Position numbers and translations under genes: made by a program. Positions 16,890 through 24,631 of a stretch of DNA of 64,000 nt are shown here, in pieces. A model generated the notes under the pieces. The model searched no databases. It worked only from the letters and a program-made list of their open reading frames with translations, and was not told where the DNA came from. Source of the stretch: JAWKWH01 sp965204295. Lineage in GTDB: Bacteria > Pseudomonadota > Alphaproteobacteria > Rhizobiales > Rhizobiaceae. Where the stretch lies: NCBI GenBank assembly GCA_965204295.1, contig OZ241973.1, positions 3,038,001-3,102,000 of the forward strand, written 5' to 3'. Numbering within the stretch: the first letter of the stretch is position 1; the number at the start of each line of letters is the position of its first letter.

Positions 16890-16962
16890 CATTCAATCTG
16901 TTGTCCTGGCTGGTATGATTTGGCTGGCGGTTCGCTGTTGTTGAAACGCCGCTCGCATTCCT

Positions 16963-17200
16963 TCAAACCGGGATATCGTGAGCATCCCACAGCCGGTTCA
17001 CCGGGTGGTTGGCCAGGTCGCTGTCGGATGCGACCTCGTTTATCTGCGCGGCGACAGCGTCAGGCGCTTTGATATCGGCGGTCTCCATTCCCCGGCTTTG
17101 CCAGGATGGGGATCGTCGGGATTGACCGGATAAAACCGGCGCCGGAGTTTGCCGCACAGCTTCGCGGCCGGCCGACAGCCCGCTCCCGCGCGGTCTTCGG
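16963..17200 (-). pseudogene. Unidentified protein fragment A, related to the fragment at 22.7-22.9 kb
   Basis: On the minus strand one frame reads KLRRRFYPVNPDDPHPG and then GKAGEWR; after an apparent frameshift another reads METADIKAPDAVAAQ through to a stop at 16963. Fragment B shows the same pattern (KLRRWFHSVNPDDPHLG, EAREWR, then EITDIKLPGG). The two are also similar at DNA level over about 95 bases. I take them as remnants of related genes, but I cannot name the family. Confidence 0.4.
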
Positions 17201-17208
17201 CCGCTATC

Positions 17209-18283
17209 CTATGCGTGGGTTCTCGACTTGTCCGGATCGTGGAACGGCAAGGACGTGACGCGGGCGGCGGTTTCGATCCCGTCGCCCCGGACCTCAAGCA
17301 CCGCGCCATCGGCGATCCCTTTCTGTATATGGGCAAGTGCCAGCGATTTATTCATCCGGTGCGACCGGCAAGGGGCTGTTGATGACGCCAACCTTCCGGC
17401 CGTTCACAAGCAACGCGCCGGTGGCGGCATCGCTATGTTCGACGACAAGCCCGACATTGCGGACCTGTTCCTTTCCAAGCGCCGCCACCAACGCCGTCTT
17501 GCCCCGGAAATCGCCTTTCGACCGACTGACGGTGAAGCCCAGGCCCACCTCCCAGGGCGTATGGGCGTCGGTCATGTCGTATCCGTAGAACAGCAGTCCT
17601 GCCTCGACCCGCACCTTGTCGAGCGCGGTGAAGGAACACGGCATGACACCGCGGCCCCCACAAGCCGATCCCAGATGTCGCCCACAACCGAAGCATCGGC
17701 AAAGACCTCATAACCGCGCTCGCCGGAATAGCCGGTGCGGGAGATGCGGCAGGCATGGCCGAAAAGCGTCGCGGGCATGTGGTGAAAATAGGGCAACGCC
17801 GCGAGGTTGACCGAAGCCGCCGCGTCGAGAATTTCCAATGCCTTCGGTCCCTGCACCGATATGTCGTGCAGATCGTCGTCGAAGGCGACATCGACGTTCC
17901 TTCCCCCGGCCGAAGCGCCGAGGAGCGCCATGGTGTCGCCGGAGCCGTGCACGATCATCCATTCGCCGCCGCCGTTGTTCGACACGATCGCGTCGTCGGC
18001 CATCGTGCCCGCATCGGTCAGGACGGAAAGATACGCCGCCCGGCCCGGCGCGATGCGGCGCATGTCGCGCGACGTCAGGTGATCAAGGACCGCCGCCGCA
18101 TCCGGGCCGCGAACGAAAACCTTTTTCAGGGGCGACATGTCGAACATGCCTGCCGCCTCGCGCACCGCGTCATGCTCGTCGCACGGGTCGGCGGCATAAC
18201 TCCAGGCGGTGCCCATGCCGTTCCAGTCCTCGAGGCCGGAGTCGAGGGCGGTGTGACGGGAGGCGGCTGAGGGGTTGGGTCAC
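17209..18283 (-). pseudogene. Broken GcvT-like aminomethyltransferase gene
   Basis: Translating the minus strand gives a GcvT-family protein only if frames are joined. A good central stretch (WSYAADPCDEHDAVREAAGM through FADASVVGDIWDRLVGA) is followed, after a shift near 17645, by FTALDKVRVEAGLLFYGYDM. A second shift near 17370 leads to SHRMNKSLALAHIQKG and a stop at 17209. The N-terminus (ALDSGLEDWNGMG) also seems out of frame with the likely GTG start at 18283. In related genomes such folate-type proteins pair with non-pyrrolysine MttB enzymes; here the partner mttB-like gene lies 23 bases upstream. With two or three lesions it is probably inactive. Confidence 0.85.
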
Positions 18284-18306
18284 GGGGTCACAACATCCTT
18301 TCCGGT

Positions 18307-19878
18307 TCAATACCATTCGTCGGGCATCGCCGACTTTCGGCGCGCCATGAAATCCCTGAGCGCCTCGTCGACCGCGGGGTCAATCGGCGGCGCTTCAAAA
18401 TCGGCGAGCATCTTTTTCCAGCGGTCGTTCGCGCGTTCCTCGACCGTTCTGCGCCCGCCTTCCGCCCAGGTCTCGTATGGCCCGGCCTCGGCAATCCCGG
18501 GCAGGTAGTTGGCGGTCGCGAAGTGCCGTATCGTGTGACGGGTCGAAAGGAAATTCTCGCCCGGCCCGGTCTCCAGATAAGACGCGCGTGTCAGGCTGTC
18601 CGCGCCGACCTCCATGCCCGCGATCATCTTCAGCATCGCGCCGCAGCTATCGAGGTCCATCACGAACTTTTCGTAGCCCATGGCCAGCCCGCCTTCGAGC
18701 CAGCCCGCTGCATGCCAGACCTGGTTGGCGCCCGACAGGATCGTCGCCCACATTGCCGACGTGCTGTCGGCCATCGCCTGACCGTCGGCGGAATTGGCCG
18801 CGGTGATCTGGCCGCCACCCGATCGGACCGGTACGCCAAGCCTGCGGGCAAGCTGCGCCAGCGCCAGCGTCACCAGATTGGCCTCGGGCGTGCCGAAGGT
18901 CAACGCGCCGGACTTGAGGCTCATGGTATTGTGGAAACTGCCATAGACAACCGGACAGCCGGGGCGGACGAGTTGAGTGAGGGCGATCCCCGCCAATGCC
19001 TCGGCATGTGTCTGAGCGGCGACGGCGGCGGGTGTCACGGGGCCCATCGCGCCGCCGAAGATCGCAGGCGAGATGCAGACGCATTGCCCGGCCTCGGCAT
19101 AGGCGCGGAGCGCCCCGGACATGATCTCGTCGAATACCAGCGGCGAGTTGACGTTGATATTGCCCTGCACCGCGGCGTATTTCGCCACGAAGTCCGCGCC
19201 GAAGACGATGCGCGCCATCTCGATCGAATCCCGGGCCCGTTCGGGCGAGGTGACGCCACCCATGAAAGGTTTGGCCGACAACGTCAGATGCGCGTAAACC
19301 ATGTCGAGATGGCGCTTGTTGACCGGAATGTCCGTCGGCTCGCATACCGTGCCGCCGGAATGGTGCAGCCAGGGCGACATCCATGCGAGCTTCACGAAAT
19401 TCCGGAAATCCTTGATCGTGGCATAACGCCGACCGCGGTCGAGATCGGTCACGAAGGGCGCGCCGTAGCCCGGCATCAGAACGAGGTGATCGCCACCAAG
19501 AATCGCCGAATGGCGCGGGTCGCGGGCGTGGAGCGTGAACTGCGTCGGCGCCGTGGCGCAAAGCGCGCGCGCCTGTCCTGGCTGGAACCGGACGCGATTG
19601 CCCTCGACACCGCAGCCGGCCGCGGCGAACAGCCGCCGCGCCTCGGCGTCGCCGCGAAAATCGATGCCGACTTCCGCCAGTATCCAGTCGGCTTGTTCCT
19701 TGAGCGCATGAAGCGCCTCTTCGCCCAAAAGCTCATAAGCCGGGATCCGGCGAAGGATTGCACCGGCCTTTGTGTGCCCCTCCGCACCGGATGCGCGTCG
19801 CGCCCGTCCCCCACGTCGGCGTTCAGGCGAAACGGATTGTGATGCAAGACTGTTTCCGGACAATGCCGTTCGACCCAT
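18307..19878 (-). CDS. MttB-family methyltransferase without pyrrolysine
   Basis: A 523-residue protein of the trimethylamine methyltransferase (MttB) family. It lacks an in-frame TAG, so it belongs to the non-pyrrolysine group that includes glycine betaine methyltransferase (MtgB). Members move a methyl group from a quaternary amine to a corrinoid or, as suggested for some, to folate-linked partners. Visible blocks are YELLGEEALHALKEQADWIL near the N-terminus, GYGAPFVTDLDRGRRYAT, CVCISPAIFGGAMGPVTPA and NQVWHAAGWLEGGLAMGYE. No corrinoid protein gene is nearby, and the GcvT-like partner downstream is broken. The ATG at 19878 lacks a good ribosome-binding site, so the start is uncertain. Function may be lost. 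Confidence 0.85.
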   Translation of the reverse strand: MGRTALSGNSLASQSVSPERRRGGRARRASGAEGHTKAGAILRRIPAYELLGEEALHALKEQADWILAEVGIDFRGDAEARRLFAAAGCGVEGNRVRFQPGQARALCATAPTQFTLHARDPRHSAILGGDHLVLMPGYGAPFVTDLDRGRRYATIKDFRNFVKLAWMSPWLHHSGGTVCEPTDIPVNKRHLDMVYAHLTLSAKPFMGGVTSPERARDSIEMARIVFGADFVAKYAAVQGNINVNSPLVFDEIMSGALRAYAEAGQCVCISPAIFGGAMGPVTPAAVAAQTHAEALAGIALTQLVRPGCPVVYGSFHNTMSLKSGALTFGTPEANLVTLALAQLARRLGVPVRSGGGQITAANSADGQAMADSTSAMWATILSGANQVWHAAGWLEGGLAMGYEKFVMDLDSCGAMLKMIAGMEVGADSLTRASYLETGPGENFLSTRHTIRHFATANYLPGIAEAGPYETWAEGGRRTVEERANDRWKKMLADFEAPPIDPAVDEALRDFMARRKSAMPDEWY

Positions 19879-19993
19879 TTTGAGAAGGAGACGGCCTTAT
19901 ATGCGCCGGCTCGCATTCATTCTGGTTCGGGAAATGGCGGCAAAGCAAGCGAAACTATTGGCACGGTGCGACTAAAATTATTATACGCGGATC

Positions 19994-20364
19994 ATGCGGT
20001 TTCAACATTACGACCGCCTACGCACCTTCGGCATTGTCGCGTGGCATGACAGCTTTGCTGTCGCCGCGGACGTGCTCAACCTGATCAAGGGCGCGGGTCA
20101 GTCATCGGATCCGGGGGCTTGAGCGAGCGCTTGGCTTCGCCCTCTTCAACAGGTTGCCGCGCGGCATTTCGCTCACTGCGGGGGGCGGGAGCTTTGGCTG
20201 ACGCTGGGCGTGGCCTTCGAAAGTATCGAGACGCGGATTGCCGGTCTTCGCGAGGCGCCTGAGCCGGCGATCACCATCGGCGTGACCGCCTATTTTGCCT
20301 TGCGCTGGTTGTCGCCGCGTCTGATGCTGTTCATGAAGGCCCATCCGCGAATGAGTCCGGTTGA
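19994..20364 (+). pseudogene. Decayed, truncated LysR-family regulator
   Basis: The ATG at 19994 opens MRFQHYDRLRTFGIVAWHDS, a LysR N-terminus. The frame shifts near 20093 to VSHRIRGLERALGFALFNRL, then PRGISLTAGG, the recognition helix and wing, and shifts again near 20190 to ELWLTLGVAFESIETRIAGL and the start of the effector domain. The gene ends abruptly at about 20364, where AT-rich DNA begins. It is divergent from the mttB-like gene at 115 bases, the classic LysR arrangement, so it was probably its regulator. Confidence 0.8.
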
Positions 20365-20387
20365 TATAATATCAAAATTTTAATATA

Positions 20388-21311
20388 TTATTTGTCATTC
20401 TCTTGTCGTAATATCTTAATTTGGTTAATATATTTTTGTATATCAGTTTCTCGTTTATTTAGCCGACTATATAGATTCTCGATTCGACCATCGCGACGGT
20501 TTATGATAAATTTCAAGTTATGGATATCTTCCCGATTTAAGATATGCCCCTCTACAATATTTTCCGGCAATCCTTCTTCAATATACATTGTCGTATTTCG
20601 GGTTGGCGCATCCATTTCAAGTTCACTAACTTTGCGATAAAAATAGACCCCAAATGATCGTCGACCGACATCCATGGGAGCGGAAATTGGATCGAACGCG
20701 TGATAAGAAATCTTACTTGTTTCAAACATGAACATACGCCCGGATATTGGAGCGTAAGATTTAGAAAGAGAGTTATCGCCAGCCGACGAGGGAACTCTAT
20801 GCACTTGAATATTTCCGCCCCACTCTTCTTTCCAATTATCGTTGAAATAAAATAAAATATTTAGGCAACGCAATAAAGTACGATCAGCCTGGTGGTAGTT
20901 GAAATCAATATGGCGTGGAAGTCGCGCGCCATTATATGATATCTTGATCCCCCCCCCTAAATATTTAGGATCGTATACAAGGCCGGGGACGCCAGTCACG
21001 CTTGAAATCATATCCAAAAAATTTGGATCGCTCATTAATTGATCCAGTTGAACATAAGCCGGAGGGAATTTCGACACGTCGGGAATTTCTCTGTTAAGGA
21101 CTTTTGTAGCCGGCTTTTTTGACCCTTCAGCTAGGTCTTGCTCTTCCCCCATATCCGGAAATTCGGCTATTAATTGTCGCAGAAATTGTTGTTGAAAAAA
21201 GTTGTCAATTGACAAATTTGGAAATGGATCAGCACTTTGGAATTCTCGTGAATATTTATCAACATTCTTGACGACAACCGGGTTTACCAACTTATTGAAT
21301 ATATCGTTCAA
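20388..21311 (-). CDS. 2-oxoglutarate/Fe(II)-dependent oxygenase on AT-rich DNA
   Basis: A 307-residue protein with a prolyl-hydroxylase-like double-stranded beta-helix fold. The iron facial triad is visible as His134-x-Asp136 (RHIDFNYH) and His204 (SYHAFD), and Arg217/218 (GRRSFGVYFYRK) would bind 2-oxoglutarate. The C-terminal 50 residues look coiled-coil (RIENLYSRLNKRETDIQKYI). The start is TTG at 21311 with AAGGA eight bases upstream. The gene is far more AT-rich than its surroundings and has different codon use, which indicates horizontal transfer. Relatives often hydroxylate proteins or glycoconjugate precursors; the substrate here is unknown. Confidence 0.8.
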   Translation of the reverse strand: MNDIFNKLVNPVVVKNVDKYSREFQSADPFPNLSIDNFFQQQFLRQLIAEFPDMGEEQDLAEGSKKPATKVLNREIPDVSKFPPAYVQLDQLMSDPNFLDMISSVTGVPGLVYDPKYLGGGIKISYNGARLPRHIDFNYHQADRTLLRCLNILFYFNDNWKEEWGGNIQVHRVPSSAGDNSLSKSYAPISGRMFMFETSKISYHAFDPISAPMDVGRRSFGVYFYRKVSELEMDAPTRNTTMYIEEGLPENIVEGHILNREDIHNLKFIINRRDGRIENLYSRLNKRETDIQKYINQIKILRQENDK

Positions 21312-21430
21312 CTTATATATCCTTTTGTCACGTGAGCCAGCGAGATAGATTTAGTTGCTGGACGACTCGATGGGCAAGCGCTGTCAACGCTAGCCCAATG
21401 ATTTTTCTATGCACGATAGCACCCTTTTTG

Positions 21431-21757
21431 TCAACGCCGGAGCAAAACTCCACAAACAGGGGTGCGGTGGATCGTGACGCCATGGGTCTCGGCCGGGTCC
21501 AACACGAACTCATCGAGTGTGATCTCGCCCTTCGCGCCAACACGGGCCTCGGTCCAATCCGTCACTCCCATGCCCGCCGCCATTGCCCTGAGGTCGTGGG
21601 GGCATCGGTCCCGTCTCACGACGTGGTTTCACCGGGTCATTCACGAATTTCGGAGAAACCCAAGAATACCGGGCCGCCTTACGGTGACCGCGCCCCTCGT
21701 CGACATAGGCGGCAACACGCTCCAGGCGGTCTCTGCGACCGTTCGATGAGCCGGCAC
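21431..21757 (-). mobile_element. Remnant of an IS630-type transposase
   Basis: Minus-strand frames joined across shifts give DRLERVAAYVDEGRGHRKAA, then SWVSPKFVNDPVK and RPQGNGGGHG, followed in a second frame by EARVGAKGEITLDEFVLDP and AETHGVTIHRTPV. This is the N-terminal helix-turn-helix and linker of IS630-family transposases. The DDE domain is missing and stop codons interrupt the frame, so it cannot transpose. It lies between the AT-rich oxygenase and the HNH gene. Confidence 0.75.
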
Positions 21758-21774
21758 ATAGCGGAATAGGTCGA

Positions 21775-22611
21775 TCATTGCACCGCGCCCCGCAGGACGG
21801 CATTGATGATCGCGATGTAGCGGTCCGCCAGTTGTCGGACATCCTGGTGGGCGAGTTCGATGATCTGCCGAAGTGTTTCATCATCGCCTATCGGCGTGTA
21901 GCCGTATTTCGCCATATGCGCCTCGATTGCGGCGATCCTGGCGGGATCGTTTTCCAGAAACTCCCGGAAACCCTGGTCCGCCTTCTTCGCGTTGCAGCTC
22001 CGGCAGGCCGGGGCGAGATTGCCAAGGCGGTGCTCCCCGAGCGCCTGTTTGTTGATGGGAACAACGTGGTCCATGACCAACTCGCCCTCGCCGCCGCAAT
22101 AGACACAGCAATTGCCGAAATCGGAGATGACTTCCTCCCAGTGCGCCGCTCTGAACTGCTCATCTCCAAGGCGGCTCAGGATGTTTCGGATCAGAAGATT
22201 CTGAGCGTTGCCGATGGCGTTGCCCTTGTAGCGGCCACGGGCTTTGCGTTCGGCCGTGATTACCGGTGTTGCGTCTTCGCCCGTCTCCGGCATCGTGTCC
22301 ACGCTGTCGTCGAACGCGATCGCGCGCTCATTCAGGTATCGGCGGAACAGCGGAAGGTTCTTGCTCGGCGGGTTGTACCAGTCGTTCGTGACCCGCACCA
22401 CGACACCGTGAACGGAGTATTTATCTTGCCAGAAGCGGCAGGTTTCGGCTTGGCCGATTTTCGCGACAGGTCGGCAGAACGGATAATTGATGTCGAAATT
22501 CTCTTTCGAGAAAAGCGGATCCTGAAGCCGGGCGAACTCTGTCGGCCCCCGTGTTTCACAATAATCGAAGATCGCCGGAATATGGCGCTGTACGAATTTG
22601 CCGATTTTCAT
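21775..22611 (-). CDS. HNH endonuclease domain protein
   Basis: A 278-residue protein with a C-terminal HNH nuclease domain. Zinc-binding pairs C169/C172 (CVYCGG) and C203/C206 (CRSC) bracket the catalytic DHVVPINK (Asp181-His182) and the asparagine in LGNLAPAC (Asn198). The first 150 residues are not recognised; they may bind DNA or a partner. No methylase or restriction partner is adjacent, so a stand-alone defence or mobile-element role is possible. It sits in the remnant-rich region next to the IS630 fragment. The start ATG at 22611 gives MKIGKFVQRHIPAIF; no strong ribosome-binding site was seen. Confidence 0.8.
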   Translation of the reverse strand: MKIGKFVQRHIPAIFDYCETRGPTEFARLQDPLFSKENFDINYPFCRPVAKIGQAETCRFWQDKYSVHGVVVRVTNDWYNPPSKNLPLFRRYLNERAIAFDDSVDTMPETGEDATPVITAERKARGRYKGNAIGNAQNLLIRNILSRLGDEQFRAAHWEEVISDFGNCCVYCGGEGELVMDHVVPINKQALGEHRLGNLAPACRSCNAKKADQGFREFLENDPARIAAIEAHMAKYGYTPIGDDETLRQIIELAHQDVRQLADRYIAIINAVLRGAVQ

Positions 22612-22729
22612 TGGATTTCCTCCGGCCGGTCGAAGGACCCATAGCCGCGGACGGTCCGCCGGACAACCGACATTCGTCGTCCGATTCCCGGGTCGTCAGT
22701 GGGGCACCCGCCCCGGCTGCCCGTCCCGG

Positions 22730-22930
22730 CGCGGGGTGTATGCCGCCAGGCAGTTTGATATCGGTGATCTCCGTACGCCATTCTCGGGCTTCCCCAAGAT
22801 GGGGATCATCGGGATTGACCGAATGAAACCAGCGCCGGAGTTTGCCGTGCGGTATCCTGTCGGGATCGGGCGCCCGGTAGACCAGGCGCGGATTGAGCCG
22901 GCCCCGCCAAAATTTCGCGCCTTATCGAGC
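22730..22930 (-). pseudogene. Unidentified protein fragment B, related to the fragment at 17.0-17.2 kb
   Basis: One minus-strand frame reads KFWRGRLNPRLVYRAPDPDR, then IPHGKLRRWFHSVNPDDPH and LGEAREWRTEITDIKLPGG, without a start codon or a proper end. It matches fragment A at the GKLRR, VNPDDPH, EWR and DIK positions. I do not know the family. It looks like a truncated copy in the 386 bases between the HNH gene and the MFS gene; nothing else is seen there. Confidence 0.4.
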
Positions 22931-22997
22931 TTGAACGGACGATGCGGGTCGGGTCGGGAATGACGGCAGGTTGCCGGTGCGTCCGGCCGAATTGATC

Positions 22998-24248
22998 CTA
23001 CGCGGTTGAGGGCGCGGGCATCGGCGACCGCGGCCGGGAGCGCCACAGGATTGCTCCGATGATGGCCATGTTGGCGAGGTTCCAGGCGACCCCGTTGATG
23101 AACGCGGCCTGATAGGAGCCGGTCCGGTCGTAGATTTCACCCGACAGCCAGCCGCCCAGAGCCATGCCCGCAATCGTCGCCATGATGACGATGCCGACGC
23201 GACCGCCCGCCTCGCGCGCCGGCATGTGTTCGCGCACGGCTATTGCATACATCGGCACAATACCGCCCTGAGACAGGCCGAAGATCAGCGAAACCGCATA
23301 AAGCGACGCCAGCCCGTCGAAGGGCAGGTACAGGAACAGCGCCAGCATCTGTCCCGTCGAGCCGAGCAGGAGCGTTTTCAGACCTCCTATCCGGTCGGCG
23401 ATCAGACCGGATGCGAGTCGCGAAATAATGCCGGCTCCCGCCATGACCGACAACATTTCGGAGCCGCGGGCCATACCGAAATCGAGATCGACGCAGTAGG
23501 CGACAATGTGAACCTGCGGCATCGACATGGCGACGCAGCAGGCAACGCCGGCAACGATCAGAAGCCACTGCAACATCGCCGGAGACATGCCGGCGGACCG
23601 CAAATCGGCTACGGGCGCGTCAGCATTTCCGGCTGCGATATGTGGCGGAGGGCGGCGCAGCATTGCCGCGAGAGGCAGCATGGCGACAAGGCAGATGATG
23701 CCGATCAGCAGATAGGAAAAGCGCCAGCCGCCGGCGGTCATCATCGGCTGCATGACGAGCGGCCACAGCATGCCGCCGAGATAATTTCCGCATGCAACGG
23801 CGGTCACCGCGATGCCGCGACGGCGTAAAAACCAGTGGGAAATGTCGGCGAGCAGCGGGCCGAAGCTGGCGGCCGATCCGACGCCGATCAGACAGCCCTG
23901 GATGACGATCAGTTGCCAGAACGCGGTCGCGACCGAGCTTAGCATGAAGCCGGCGCCAAGCAGAATTGCGGCGGCGGCGACCGGCAGCGCGGCGCCAAAA
24001 CGGTCTATGGCCCGGCCAAACAGGTAGTTGCCGAGACCAAACCCGACCATGACGGCCGTATAGGCAAGCGAGGCGACACCGCGCTCGACGCCGAACTCGG
24101 CCTGTACCGCCGGGAGAACGACCACCATGGACCACATGCCGGCCGCACCGAGCGTGGCAAGCAAAAGCGAGGCAACCATGCGCACCCGGGCGGCCGAGCC
24201 GTCGATGTCTTCGGGTGTGCCGGCGGCGGCGGAGAACAGCGAACTCAT
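22998..24248 (-). CDS. MFS transporter
   Basis: A 416-residue inner-membrane protein with about twelve hydrophobic segments and the major facilitator loop between TM2 and TM3 (NYLFGRAIDRFG). The pattern (LLADISHWFLRRRGIAVTAV, then GNYLGGMLWP) resembles the oxalate/formate-antiporter-like or monocarboxylate branch. It is the last gene of the eight-gene minus-strand operon starting at 32695, 31 bases after the YjbR-like gene. It is the natural candidate for import of the operon's substrate or export of a product. The substrate cannot be read from sequence. Confidence 0.88.
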   Translation of the reverse strand: MSSLFSAAAGTPEDIDGSAARVRMVASLLLATLGAAGMWSMVVVLPAVQAEFGVERGVASLAYTAVMVGFGLGNYLFGRAIDRFGAALPVAAAAILLGAGFMLSSVATAFWQLIVIQGCLIGVGSAASFGPLLADISHWFLRRRGIAVTAVACGNYLGGMLWPLVMQPMMTAGGWRFSYLLIGIICLVAMLPLAAMLRRPPPHIAAGNADAPVADLRSAGMSPAMLQWLLIVAGVACCVAMSMPQVHIVAYCVDLDFGMARGSEMLSVMAGAGIISRLASGLIADRIGGLKTLLLGSTGQMLALFLYLPFDGLASLYAVSLIFGLSQGGIVPMYAIAVREHMPAREAGGRVGIVIMATIAGMALGGWLSGEIYDRTGSYQAAFINGVAWNLANMAIIGAILWRSRPRSPMPAPSTA

Positions 24249-24279
24249 TTCCGATGCTTAAGCAGGGTCGCCGAACGCG

Positions 24280-24603
24280 TCAACGCGATTTCCGTGGAGA
24301 AACAGCATGCCGCCAGGCCATTTCAAGAGCCGATTTCAGTTCTTCGCAGTCCAAGGCGGACAGCGCGATCGTCGTCCAGCCTTGTCTTCCCCAGGCATTG
24401 GCAACAGGTGCGAACGCCTCGGCATTCGTGATGCATTTCAATTCCTGCTCGTCGGGGGCCAACTTCACGTTTGCCGTCAAGCCGTCGGCGGCGAGCGTGG
24501 CGTAGTTTCGCTTGACCTTGAATGCCGTCCTGTCGAAGTGGGGAGCCGCTGTCGTTCCCTCGAGTGAAAGAGCAATTCTGGTTAAATCTTCAGCGTTCGC
24601 CAT
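24280..24603 (-). CDS. MmcQ/YjbR family protein
   Basis: A 107-residue protein of the MmcQ/YjbR family, a small alpha/beta fold sometimes described as DNA-binding, with no firm biochemical role. Typical features are LEGTTAAPHFDRTAFKVKRN near the N-terminus, the KLAPDEQELKCITNAEAF segment and GWTTIALSALDCEELKSALE at the end. It lies between the DMGDH-type gene (28-base gap) and the MFS gene (31-base gap), so it is co-transcribed. I cannot say whether it works in the pathway. Confidence 0.85.
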   Translation of the reverse strand: MANAEDLTRIALSLEGTTAAPHFDRTAFKVKRNYATLAADGLTANVKLAPDEQELKCITNAEAFAPVANAWGRQGWTTIALSALDCEELKSALEMAWRHAVSPRKSR

Positions 24604-24631
24604 TTCACATCCGTTCGCCGGGCCTCGGCAG

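Noticed and set aside
18523..19842. Open frame of 439 codons on the plus strand
   Set aside because: Antisense to the mttB-like gene, whose protein shows clear family blocks; the plus-strand product shows none.
18307..19878. Pyrrolysine-containing MttB
   Set aside because: The frame has no in-frame TAG and no pyl genes are nearby, so it belongs to the non-pyrrolysine group.
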